Source of the DNA: Rhizopus sp. PT2906
Lineage: Eukaryota > Mucoromycota > Mucoromycetes > Mucorales > Rhizopodaceae
Reading direction: 5' to 3'
Length of the DNA stretch: 38,654 nucleotides
Assembly: GCA_025529335.1 (NCBI GenBank)
Contig: JAMYHX010000415.1
Location: 1 to 38,654 of the forward strand
Part shown: positions 1-10,592 of the stretch, piece after piece
Layout of the letters: the number at the start of each line of letters is the position of its first letter
How positions within the stretch are numbered: position 1 is the first letter of the stretch
The notes under the pieces: generated by a model
Database searches by the model: none
What the model was told of the DNA's origin: nothing
Seen by the model: the letters and a program-made list of their open reading frames with translations, nothing else
Translations under genes and position numbers: made by a program

Positions 1-115
1 AGATGAATTCATCCTCTTAAAGACTGCAACTCTGCTTACAGAAAGGCGCTACTCTTTCCAGTCAATCTCAGCCAATTTCGGTCTCCTTCTTAGTCTGCTA
101 ATTATAGCATTTTAG
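1..115 (+). CDS. 3' end of an unidentified gene, cut by the window edge
   Basis: A reading frame open from base 2 runs 37 codons to a TAG at 113-115. It reads as ordinary protein: charged at first (DEFILLK, TERRYSF), then hydrophobic (NFGLLLSLLIIAF). It looks like the last exon of a gene starting left of the window. I do not recognise the family. It converges on the CCDC97-like gene, whose stop lies about 107 bp further on. An open frame this short could arise by chance, so this is a weak call. Confidence 0.35.
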   Translation, partial: DEFILLKTATLLTERRYSFQSISANFGLLLSLLIIAF

Positions 116-221
116 CCAAGTTGTGGGGTACAAAAATTATTTATTTCTTTAATTTTGTTCTTAAATCTTTTACACACTACCTTCATCTAAGGTCTCTATT
201 GGTTTTAATTATGCTTTCATT

Positions 222-1229
222 TTAATCAAGATTGTCATCTTCATCAAAATACTTGTCTTGGATATCTCTTTCTTGCTGGTCAAGGTCATCATATTCCTAT
301 TCAAGTATAATTGGTTATATATTCTATTTATTTGTAGGCGCGCTTACTTCATTATAATCAACTTCTGTGTAGTCAAAATCCTTAAACATAACAATGAATA
401 TCGTTATCAACACCTTTTAAGAGACACTTACATCTTTTCCTGCCAAAAACTTCTCTTCCAATAATCTTATAAGCTCCTGTCTTTGCTCTTCTCTATATTG
501 CATCACAGCTTCAATATCTTCATCCTCTACCTCGTCAATATTCCCATCGTCTGCCTCGCCTGTTCCTTCAGAAGCTATACTACTAGGCGTTTCTTGAACA
601 TCTTTCATTTTTATATCTTCATCATCCGTATCTTCTTCTTCTTCCTCAAATTGCTCTTCTTCAATTTGTCGCTGCTCATCCAGCCTATCACTAACATATT
701 TTCGGTCAATATTGCTCAAAATTCTGTTGACTAGAGTAACGTCATTTTCAAAAGGTTTATTCTTTTCACTTGCTGGTACATGTCTTCCTACAAATTGTTC
801 ATATAGTTCTGGTTCTCTTAATTGCATAGCTTCATCAGAAAAATAGTCTGAATGCCGTAGTTGACGTTTAAGATATTCATATCTTCTGTTTAGTGAAAGA
901 GTGTGTAAAGCAGACTTTTGTTGTCGTGCGTTTTCCTGAGGCGATATGGATGGGCTTTGCTTGTAAAGAAGAGAAGACAAATAAAAGTTGACTTCATAAT
1001 CATCTTGTAGACATTCAAATAATGAAAGCGTACTTTGAGATAAATGGCGACCCCATTTGCTAAGAAATAGCCCAGGATCTGATTCAAGTGTTGATTTCAT
1101 TTGTTCAAGTTTTTCCTTGTCGCTTAATTCGACTTCTCCTAGCCTTAATGTCTTGAAAGGAATATTGTCCAGATTCTCGGCTACATACAAAAGTACTTGT
1201 TCTTGCGTAGTCTTGTCCATGAAATGCAA
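222..1229 (-). CDS. CCDC97: CCDC97-like protein (DUF2052 family), 3 exons
   Basis: Predicted 301 residues from exons 1229-432, 380-348 and 296-222, with two 51-bp GT-AG introns, both phase 0. The first exon holds the CCDC97 core (RRYEYLKRQLRHSDYFSDEAM followed by REPELYEQFVGRH) and an acidic glutamate/aspartate run near residues 192-207. The two small exons supply the acidic, aromatic tail (DFDYTEVDYNE, then QDKYFDEDDNLD) that ends the family. Human CCDC97 is associated with the SF3B part of the U2 snRNP, so a nuclear splicing role is likely by homology. A second Met three codons in (position 1220) is an alternative start. The gene is divergent from the large gene at 1284, with only 54 bp between start codons. 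Confidence 0.85.
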
Positions 1230-1283
1230 ATTTATATAAAAAAAAAAAGTTTATGCATTTTATTTTTATTTTTATTTTTATTA
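1230..1283. promoter_or_regulatory. 54-bp bidirectional intergenic region
   Basis: This is the whole space between the start codons of the CCDC97-like gene (-) and the large gene (+). It is almost pure A/T, with an 11-A run and a TTTTA-type repeat. Both 5' leaders and any core promoters must lie in it or overlap the first exons. This is inferred from gene layout; no specific factor site is recognised. Confidence 0.5.
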
Positions 1284-4200
1284 ATGATGACAGCTGTAGA
1301 TGATCATCAAACAAAGAGGCGTGTTGAAGCAAGATTTAAAGTATGTAAAAGTATAAGTAAATGTTGCCAATGCTAAAAAATAAAGAGATTATAGTCAGAT
1401 CTTGATGGAATGTTGGAGTATTTTGAAAAGAATCCTTCAGTTCGGTAAAAGAGACAGAGTAATGGTTCGTTTATACATTACTCATCACATCAACAGGGAG
1501 GCCATTACAACAGAGCTACTTCAAGAACACTTTGATACAACCTTTGATCGCACCAAATCCTTTACAGTGTCTGCAGCATTTGCAAAGGTTTTATTGAATG
1601 CCTTGATAAACAGAAAAGGTAAATCTATTACAGACATACACGTGCATACTATTGATCAAGCATATGCAGAGTATCAGAATGACTTTTCCGTGCCAAGATT
1701 TGCGGATGGACTAAGAACTAATGAATTTTTGAAATTGATGGATATGTATGATCTCTATGGGGCAGTTATTCATCATTTATATACGCTTGATACAAGAGTA
1801 AGAGATAGAGAGGGATATATAGAGTAGTATTAGGAAAGCGTGTGTTGCTAAAATAAAAGGATCCTTAGAGTGCACTCCTTGCTCTACAGAACATATTCAA
1901 AGAAAACGCGTCTGATGTAAAATCGTTCAAACCAAACTTATATACCACTTATATCAAGCTGCTATTTACTCTTCATGTCGATGATGAAGACTTTTATCAA
2001 CAGTCAGAGGATGCATTTATGGAAGAGATACGCCAAAGTTCAAAAGGTACGCAAAACATAGCAATAAGTGAAGAAAGGAAATCACCAAAAGTCAGTATAG
2101 ATCCAATGGGTCTCTTTGTGATTGCAAACCTACTTCAGCAGATGCTCATACAAGCCTCATTACAAAACCGTAACAAGAAAGTGGGAGATGGTATGAGTAA
2201 AAGAATATCAAGAATGCTTTCTTTTATGGGAAAGATACATCAAGTATGCCCAGGAGGGCTTCCGCAGGCGATAATTGCAGCCATACCAGCGACCTTTCGA
2301 TCACAATTGGGAACGTTTCTGTCTGAATCTAGTCCTACAAGCAAAAAAAGAAAGTTATCGCATACCATTTATTTGCAAAATAGAAACTGTCAAAATACTA
2401 GGTAATCACTATTATGTTTCTAATGTTTGTCTAAAGAGAAACGGTTAACTCATTCAATTGCTGTAGAGCATACGAGTCAAGCTTAAAGGAAACATGGGAG
2501 TCTGTTAAGCATAAAGAAACTGGGCTATCTAAGCATGAGACAGCATTTGTCTTGCTTTGTAACTACCTCGAAAGAAAGATTATTCCTACCTTTAATAAAT
2601 CATCAAGTAGAAGTTTACAGTCAAAAGGAAAATATCTGACAGCACTTGAAGAGCTTCAGACAACTATAAGAAATAACGATACTGCAAAAGAGTCATTGAT
2701 GCGTGTTAAGCTATGGTGCATTGATGTCTTGATAAACAATGATCGCTTCTGGATATCTGTGCTCAAGATCATGATACAGTTTATTGATATATGGTCCAGG
2801 TAAAAGCGGTATGGTGTCTAGAGAAAGAAAAGCCCTTATCTTTTATACTATAGAGATATTGTCAAAGCAGGCGCTGAGACTGTAATAGGATCATTCATCG
2901 CAAAAGAAAAGCTTTTGGAGCACTTCAGTAAACATCTCTCGGGACTCGTAAAATTTTATGAGCAATCAGGTGATAAGAGCAGCTTGTATATTATTAAAGT
3001 AAAATGAAAAAAAGGACGCTTGATTGCATCATACTAACTATTTACGCTGCAGGATGCTTGTCTGATATATGAACGATCCATCGATTGCATTGAATCACCA
3101 GAATACCTCAACTCTATTAGACAGTTGTTATTCAACGAGAGGTTACCTTGCTTTGGGCTAGCAGAAATATGGAATATTAGGTTTAGTGAAGAGTTGACAT
3201 TGATAATTAACCAAATCACAATAACAGAAGATGATGACGAATGTTTTACTACGCAGAGTACAAGCAAGAAACTGGTGCTTGTAAGTGTATAAGTGATACA
3301 CTCATCCCACTTGAACTCAAATTACTTTGATAGATGTCAATCCTATGGCCATATAAAGTTGTATATCAATTGATAAAATCTTCCATAAGCAATAAGAATC
3401 AGTATAAAGCCATTGTTCCGTTACTCAAGAGTCTTGGTAATATTTGCACTTTGACCAAATCATCAGATGCTCTGCCTTTGATTGTCTTTGCAGACATAAC
3501 TTCTTTGGAGGCATTGAATGATTCCATGTCTAAAGAAATATGTCAAACATTCAAATCGCTTTTTGCGGAGGTACTTATAGGGTAACAAAAATGGTACCAT
3601 TGCTAAAAGATATATATATATATAGAACGACAGCCATTGCCCAGTAATACTACAAGATCAAGCAAAAGGATATATGATTGGCACATTCTTGAGCAAGTAT
3701 GTGTTTACAAATCTTGTTGTGATGAATATATCAGATACGGATAGAAGCTTTAAAGACCAAGAGGCATTCCGATTGGCCCTTTGCATCCTCAACACCTTTT
3801 GCGAGTTTCCTCCTGGAAAAGAGCAGAATTGGAAAACGTTTATTTCTCAACTTGATTATACTCCTATCATGTACAGCGTATCTAGCCAAGTAGGAGCTTA
3901 TTTCATTTACCTCTTGGGCCTCTATAAGCAATCGGACGGTTCTAGGCCTCCACCAAGAGTCGGAATTCAAGATAAAGAATTGATGCTGAGATATCTGGAG
4001 AGGCTAGCTATATTTATGCAGCATGATAACGACAGATACGGCAATCAACCATCATGCTCGTCATATGATCTCATACGATCCTTAGAGTCTGCAGCAGGTA
4101 ATAAAGCAAAAGAAAGCCATGCTGGTTCTAATATACTCCTTTAGATAACTGGGGACAGCTACTGTGGCTTGACCATTTCCCTGCTATTGCCAAATCGAAA

Positions 4201-5621
4201 ACGTTTCGGAATATATCAAAGGATGGTCAGGAGAATGGCTTGAAAGACAAGTTTTCAAAAGAAGGATGGGAGTATCTGTTCAAAATGTGCTTGCTGTCGA
4301 CTAGGATGACCGACAGCATGTTCATGGTAAGTCTCTCTTTATCATTTTTTTTAGTATCTCACAACGGTAATATCATTCGATGACAGGTCACGTCAACTTG
4401 GAAGGAAAACTTGGAGTGTTTGTGGGTGCATCCATATGAATGCAAAATCATAAAAGAAGGATTTCAACACGCTCTTCATCCACAAAACGGTTTCAGTCTG
4501 TGTCCACTCTTTCCAAAATTGATTGTATACTTTCTTGGTGCTCTCTTTGAAACACTTCCAAGTGAAGATGTGATAAGAAGATATGATTATGCTAACACTG
4601 GGTCCAAATATCTAGTACATAGATTGACGCGTGCAGGTACCAAGACACATTATCTTCCCCTCATGTATGTTCTTACCGTATATCATTAGGATTGAAGCAA
4701 TATTTTTCTATTCTATATACGATAGAGCTCATAAAAGATCAATTAAGAAAAGATTATGATGTTGCTGACGAAATGGACTGTTATTATATTTCGAGTTTAA
4801 TCAAGACAATACGCGTATGTTAATATCGGTACATCTTTTACATTCTAACTTTTTCTTCACAGGAGCTTGCTGACTGGAGCAAGTTATGTCATGTTCAAGG
4901 AACGCCTGGTTATCAGCAACTGAGAAAGCTATTGACTCAAAACACAAGTGACATTGAATGTCTTAATTATGCATCCTATACAAATGACAATGATGCACAA
5001 GGTAATAGTATCCCCATTATCAAGATATACTATCCTTTACTAGGTGAAGAATCAATATCAAATCGATCTCTTGCCCTTCTTACTATCACGCACCTTTGTA
5101 CTTTAAGCGTAGAAGCTAGAAGAAATGAGCTTATTAGTGCCCTGCTTTCTATGCTAGTTATGCAAATAACAGAAGGTCTTATCGATTCTCGTCAGCAACA
5201 GCACTTTAACACGATGCTCTCCAATCAGACAAAAGATAGAGCTAATCGATGGCGTAAACTAAAAAGGCAAAAAAAGGTGATGATCTATAGGCCCATCCTA
5301 TCTAATGAAGAGGAGCTTGCTGTCATTGATTTTGTTAGACAGCTTCCTAATGCTGACCAAGTACTTCAAGCACTGGGACTAAATGGACCAAAACCATTGG
5401 ATAATATGAAACAATTATATTTCCTATAGTTGAACCAATAAAATAGCAAATATAAATAGTATAAATGTAAAATCATTTGTCATAGCAACTTCTATCCACC
5501 GATGATTGTCCATTGGTTCACTTCATACGAATTATCGCACGACTGGGATTACACAACGGAAATCAAAGAATTCATGCAAATGGTATCCATTCTAGACTAT
5601 CAACCTTGGGGGATACATTAA
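1284..5621 (+). CDS. Unidentified large helical protein, 1,192 residues, 14 exons
   Basis: Predicted exons: 1284-1340, 1395-1444, 1497-1797, 1869-2401, 2467-2799, 2854-2998, 3053-3280, 3334-3570, 3626-4097, 4145-4326, 4387-4636, 4726-4814, 4863-5428, 5486-5621. All phases agree and the total is 3,579 bp. The start is one of two adjacent ATGs (1284 or 1287). Content is leucine-rich and helical throughout, as in HEAT/ARM-type scaffold proteins. There is no signal peptide or membrane segment. One basic stretch (SKKRKLS) could be a nuclear localisation signal. The C-terminus is distinctive (WFTSYELSHDWDY, then SILDYQPWGIH) and is recovered only if the last intron uses a weak GTTGAA donor; the other frame gives a less protein-like tail. 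I do not recognise the family, and large nuclear scaffold subunits remain possible. The gene is certain; its function is unknown. Confidence 0.8.
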
Positions 5622-6210
5622 AATAAGTCAATTAAATAGCCACATATCAGTATAGTCTATATATTTTATCTATATAAATGTATATCAATAAGAAAAAAAA
5701 AAGAGATAGATTGATAGAGAAGCTATATTCGTGTTTATTAATATATGGGATATGTCTATATTCAACAAAATGCAGAAAATGTTTCAAAAAGGTGATCGGA
5801 CTCTGGAAAGTTGAAATTTTACGTATTGAAAAGTGAAGGACAGAATCTAGAAATCAGAAAAAAAAACATATTACTGAGTTGCCTAGTAACGAAACAACAA
5901 GTAAGAGTACTCTAGGAATTGATTCGATATATCCTGTTTGAATAAACACACATAAAACAGTCCAAGTAGCTCTTTGATTGACCTACTTGTAAAGGAACAA
6001 TGGATTATGCATGAGTGCCGAAACATCCCTATATTCCAAATAAGGTAGCTTAAGAAATAACGTTGTCATATTGTTACGAAGTGGCACGATAAATGGCTCC
6101 AATCAAAATGTACGTCATTGAACCCTGAGTGTTTTATAGGAAATCCCCTTATTACATAAATAGACCCGCTTTTTTTCCCCTCCCCAATTGTGTTACTCAT
6201 AGCAATATTC
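5622..6210. other. Intergenic spacer before the HSF-type gene
   Basis: 589 bp of AT-rich sequence between tandem (+) genes. It holds the 3' region of the large gene and the HSF gene promoter, with a short C/T-rich stretch at about 6171-6186 just before the leader. I see no convincing ORF, RNA gene or repeat. Confidence 0.5.
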
Positions 6211-7236
6211 ATGTCCACATATAATTGCGTTAGTATCCCTCAATCCACTTTTTACGACACTCTCTATTCGATTCCTACTGGACGTTCTCTTTCCTGCTCA
6301 TCTTCTTCAACAAGCGAAAGTCATTGGGAAGATGATGAATCCACGAAAAGATCATCAAAGAAAGGTGTTAGTACTTTTATTTCCAAACTCTTCAGGTATT
6401 AAACAATCAAATGATGGGATGCAGTATAAGAGTTAACATGATGAAATAGTATTGTCAATGATGCACATAACCAACATCTCATTGCCTGGAACAATTCTGG
6501 AACCTCCTTTTTCATATATAATGCTACTCGCTTTTCACAAGATATACTTCCTATACATTTCAAGCATTCAAATTATTCTAGCTTCGTACGTCAATTGAAT
6601 ATGTAAGTAAATGATTTATATATTGCTGTTTCGCGATGTACTTAGACGAATTAGGTATGGCTTTCACAAGATCAACAAGTCTCCTCGTGGCCAAAGAGGC
6701 AGTAATGAATATGAAGTCTGGGAGTTCTCTCATAAAAATTTTCAAAGGGACAATCCTAGTCTCTTGGAAGATATCAAGCGCAAAACCATGGATTCTGAAC
6801 TGTTGAGAAGGGAAAATGGCGATGTTCATGCATCATTGGCCACTATGCAACAATATCAAGCTGATCTTTTACGGCAATTCAAAACACTTCAAGAAAACTA
6901 TTCTAATCTGTTACAAAATATGGAAGAGATGAAGAAGACACAGGATCAACAACAAGCGACAATTAGAAAGCTTTTAGATTATGCGACACAAACCTCTTCT
7001 AGTAAGTATGAATATACCATTTTCCTTTGATCATCTCTAATGTGTTTATTAAAGTCAAGGCACATCAAAATATGTCAGATATGGCAGTTATGCCCACGTA
7101 TCAAACTACAAGTCAATCTAATCAAAAATCACATGGATATTCTGCGATAAATCAAGACATGTGGTGTCTTTCAAACTTCAATCCTCATCTATCATCATCC
7201 TATCCTACCACAGACTTTTGCGGACAAAGACTATAA
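6211..7236 (+). CDS. HSF-type transcription factor, 288 residues
   Basis: Exons 6211-6395, 6450-6602, 6655-7001 and 7055-7236. Residues about 52-140 are a heat-shock-factor DNA-binding domain. It opens with FISKLFSIVND, continues with NQHLIAWNNSGTSFFI and FKHSNYSSFVRQLNMYGFHK, and closes with YEVWEFSHKNFQR and LLEDIKRK. The recognition helix (SFVRQLNMYGF) is fully conserved and is split by intron 2. Residues about 150-225 form a Q/L/M-rich coiled coil, matching the HSF oligomerisation region. The short tail is rich in Q, S, N and Y. It should bind nGAAn-type elements in the nucleus as an oligomer. It is short for Hsf1 and lacks the response-regulator domain of Skn7, so it is probably one of the small HSF paralogues common in Mucorales. 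The ATG at 6211 is the first in frame. Confidence 0.9.
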
Positions 7237-7362
7237 TCAGTCTTTAGCGAATCTTCAAATCCCTCAAGCATAATTTTCTTTTTTTTGTGTATCTTGTAAA
7301 TAATGTAAAAGTTCTAGATTTGTTTGATTTTGTATAAAATTGTGTTTCCTTTTTTATAAAAT

Positions 7363-8345
7363 ATGAACGATGACGACGACGATCTTTCAATTTCGTTTGC
7401 ATCTAGTTTAAACATTAACGAATTTCTTATTGACAATAAAAAAGATTCAACAGTTCAACTAGAAAAACAATGTAGTTTGGACCAAGAATCATCTCAGTTA
7501 CCATTGGCAAACACGGAATCTATAAACACATCACAGGGTAAAGATTCATTACCAAAACAACGAATACAATATCCAGGAGAGTATTCCAGAAAGCGATCTA
7601 TGCCTATGGAAAGTATAGCAGATATATGGTCAAAGGGAGTCAGTGACGTAAAACATGATTATAAAGTTGAGGGAAGAACGACCGACGGAAAGGTTACCAG
7701 GCAACCATAAAAATAAAATAGAGAAAAACTGAACACAATCATTATTTAGGGAACTGTGAGTGCATTGCTTGAAGCACGATTTGTAAGTTACCTTTTTTTT
7801 CTTCTTCTTAAGCTCACCGTCTTTAAAAAAAGAAAAAGCTACCAGATTCGCTTGGAAATAGATATACAGCCGTAAAAGGAGTGACAAAGTCAGCAACACA
7901 GCGCATGAATGAAGATAGATTATGCACTGTTGAACCAAGTCGTATTTATTTAGAATGTCAAATGAAGCAGAACGTGATCTATTCAAAGATTGCTCACATC
8001 ATATTAAAAAATATGAGCCCGGATAGCATACGAAAGTTTTCCATATTCTCAGCAAACGGTATGTTGGAATTTGATATGACTGAGGGCGTACTTTTGGAGC
8101 ATGAAGGACTAGACGTTAAGATCAGAATAAAACCTGATTGTATAAAGCAACAAGACCAACAAACAATCGTATCTGATAAACTACTAGTCTTGGTGGATCA
8201 AATCTATCCTACGACAATTGATGTATCTATGCATTTCATGAAGAGTGATCAAGAATATGTACCTAATACATCCCCTTCTTCTTTTGAAAAACCTAAATGT
8301 CCTTACTGCGCATTAGAAAAGGGATTTCCTCTACACTGTTTATAA
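7363..8345 (+). CDS. Unknown protein with ASH/MSP-like beta-sandwich domain, 291 residues
   Basis: Exons 7363-7692, 7750-7782 (33 bp) and 7833-8345; only this splice set keeps the frame open. The N-terminus is acidic (MNDDDDDLS) and low in complexity. Residues about 75-150 are conserved-looking (YPGEYSRKRSMP, SALLEARFKK, LGNRYTAVKG). Residues about 163-250 show the spacing of an ASH/MSP domain: RIYLECQ, HIILKNMS, FSIFS, GVLLEHEGLDVKIRIKP. The C-terminus has CPYCALEKGFPLHC, a possible zinc-binding cluster. ASH domains occur in centrosomal SPD-2/CEP192 and in ciliary proteins, and MSP folds in VAP-type ER contact proteins. The domain call rests on pattern alone. The acceptor at 7832 follows an A-run and is weak. 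Confidence 0.7.
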
Positions 8346-8432
8346 AATAGATACATCTGCTCAAAAATGATGTTTATTCCCAAATACACAAATACATATA
8401 TATATAATACAGTTCTCTTTTTCTTTTCCATT

Positions 8433-8732
8433 CTACCATGATGCCTTTTTGACACCAGGAAGTTCACCATTCAATGCCTTTACTCTAAATTGATATCGAC
8501 ATAATTTGAATTCACGAAGGATACCACTGCCATGTCCAGTAGCGACACATCGGTTATGGATATAAGCGGGTGAAGTATTCTTTGGCATTGCATTCAATTG
8601 AAGTTGAGCTTGATGACGAATTCTAGCAGGTAATGTTTCATTTCTAGTAATAAATTTGAATGCTTGTCGAACGACTTCATTATCTGCCACTGCCTGACGA
8701 GCTTTTATATCACGAAGTACTCGACTCCTCAT
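8433..8732 (-). CDS. MRP2: Mitochondrial small ribosomal subunit protein uS14m
   Basis: A single-exon, 99-residue protein. It has the uS14 signature: NRCVATGHGSG, REFKLCRYQFR, then GELPGVKKASW at the extreme C-terminus. The N-terminal half is basic and helical (MRSRVLRDIKARQAVADNEV), as in mitochondrial forms, and can serve for import. It binds 16S-like rRNA in the head of the mitochondrial small subunit. Length matches fungal and animal mitochondrial S14 (about 100-130). It converges on the ASH-like gene, with 87 bp between stop codons. Confidence 0.93.
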   Translation of the reverse strand: MRSRVLRDIKARQAVADNEVVRQAFKFITRNETLPARIRHQAQLQLNAMPKNTSPAYIHNRCVATGHGSGILREFKLCRYQFRVKALNGELPGVKKASW

Positions 8733-9657
8733 TGTTGTTGAAAAACAGTTTCTATTAAAAAAAAAAAAAAGGGCTAGGGGTTTACTTCAAAAAAAGAAAA
8801 GGTGGTCACAATAAAAAGATTGAAATTGATTGGCTCATTTCATTTAGCTGACTGCGTCTCATCACAATCGTCCAAGGTTGAAAAGTCCATTCAAGGATTC
8901 AGTCCTCAAATATCACAGCATGAATTGAAGTCTGGTTTTATTGCTCTAGATTGTCCTAGAGAGCCTTTTTATAAATGATATCAAAGCATTAAAGTATTAT
9001 CAAAATAGGTGCAGTAGTATTAGCCAATAGGAGACAGCCTTTAATCTGCCCTTGATCCACTATGTTGCGTCGTGTACAAGTTTCACTTTGTTAAAGGGAG
9101 AAGGCTAACAGAGAGTAGCATCTCCAATGAAAGCGAGTCTTTATATTACTGAGATAGGTTCTAAAAGCAATCGATTTATATAGACAATATTTGTATAAAG
9201 TGGATCTCATGAGAGCAACATTAAGTCAGATGTTGGACAAGATAGAGACATTTACAAATATTTTTAGTTATGGAATGGCTGTTAGAAGTACTTTGAAGAA
9301 AGCGTTACATTGGGTTGATTATTGTATTGTACTATTTTTGTTAATGACCATGGTAAAGATATGATGTCAAGACTCAATGTTTCCCCCTGGTCAGGAGAGA
9401 GAGAGAGATGGAGAGATGGAGAGGTAGACAATATGCTATTATGCCAAACTAGCCTTTTTTTTTTCACTCAAAATATGTAATCCTTTAACTTGGACTCGCT
9501 TTTGTTACTCTACTTATGGTTCTTTATTGTTACAGATGGTTCTACTTGAGGGCCAAATTTATAATTTTCTCAGCCAATCATACTCAGCATTGTTCATTGC
9601 ACAACAGCAAAACATTTTTTCTCTTCTCTCTCTTTCTTTTCTTTCTAAATAGTCAAA
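8733..9657. other. Intergenic spacer between divergent uS14m and RER1
   Basis: 925 bp holding the promoters of both genes. CCAAT-type pentamers occur at about 9022 and 9574, and a GA-rich simple repeat at 9394-9425. The sequence just before RER1 is a long C/T tract ending at its ATG. No supported gene is seen; open frames here lack protein-like composition. Confidence 0.5.
9394..9425. repeat. GA-rich simple repeat
   Basis: An imperfect (GA)n tract interrupted by GATG units, seen directly in the sequence. It lies in the RER1 upstream region. Confidence 0.8.
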
Positions 9658-10477
9658 ATGAATGAATTTGGTGAACCAGAGGGTACAACATCTAATTTGA
9701 TGGCTCAAAAGTCACAGTTGGAAAGAGTAAGTCTGCAACACTGGGGAAAAGGGGCAAAAAACTAAAAAAAGGTCAAATAGAAATTTCAGCAACTCTTAGA
9801 TCAGATTACACCCTTTGTACCTTACCGTTGGACAGCGACAGCAGTACTCTTGGTATTGTTCATGGCACGTGTCATTTATGGAGAAGGATGGTACATTATT
9901 GCGTAAGCTCATTATTCTAACTGTATACACACAATTCCAACACGTTAAACTGTAATATAGATATGCTTTAGGTAAAGAGAGAGATAGAAAACAAAAGAAA
10001 TAGGATATACTGTTATAAAAGGAAAAGATGTACTTAATGACCATAGGAATCTACATGTTGAACCTTTTCTTGGCTTTTTTGACACCCAAGTTTGACCCTT
10101 CAGTCGAACTTGATACACAAGCAAATGAAATGGAAGAAGGTCCTTCTCTTCCCTTAAAGAATGATGAAGAATTCAAACCTTTTATTCGTCGTCTTCCCGA
10201 GTTCAAGTTTTGGTATGTCAAGATAAAAAAAGAAAGAAGGAGGAGATATTGATCATGAATTGTGAATAGGTACTCTGTAACTAAGGCAACCCTTATTTCT
10301 ATCTTTTGTACAATGTTCCGTATCTTTGATATTCCTGTCTACTGGCCTATCTTATTGATGTATTTCCTCATCTTATTCGGTTTAACTATGCGTAGACAAA
10401 TTGGCCACATGATCAAATACAAGTATATTCCATTTGATTTAGGAAAGAAGAGCTACAATAACAGAAGAAGAATTTAG
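9658..10477 (+). CDS. RER1: RER1, Golgi-to-ER retrieval receptor
   Basis: 191 residues from exons 9658-9726, 9781-9902, 9961-9971, 10047-10212 and 10270-10477. It recycles ER membrane proteins and unassembled complex subunits in COPI vesicles. Family landmarks: FVPYRWTATAVLLVLFMARV (first membrane pair), YALGIYMLNLFLAFLTPKFD, FIRRLPEFKFWYSVTKA, FDIPVYWPILLMYFLILF, and TMRRQIGHMIKYKYIPFDLG near the end, with a basic cytosolic tail (KKSYNNRRRI). Four hydrophobic segments agree with the known topology. Length equals the usual 190 or so. The third exon is only 11 bp, encoding the AYALG junction; without it the conserved motif and frame are lost. The ATG follows a C/T-rich leader and is the first available. 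Confidence 0.96.
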
Positions 10478-10592
10478 TGTAATAAAATATAGAATGTATA
10501 ACACAGGATTCTTGTGCGCCCATGTATGACAAAAAGAACGCTCTTTCTCTTTTTTGACTCTTTCTTTCTCTTTTTTTTTTCTTTCTTTTGAA

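Noticed and set aside
4354..4386. Alternative nearer acceptor (TTTTTTTTAG) for intron 10 of the large gene
   Set aside because: It may also keep a frame open, but the later acceptor gives the simpler join FMVTSTW. I could not decide by family comparison, so the shorter protein was used.
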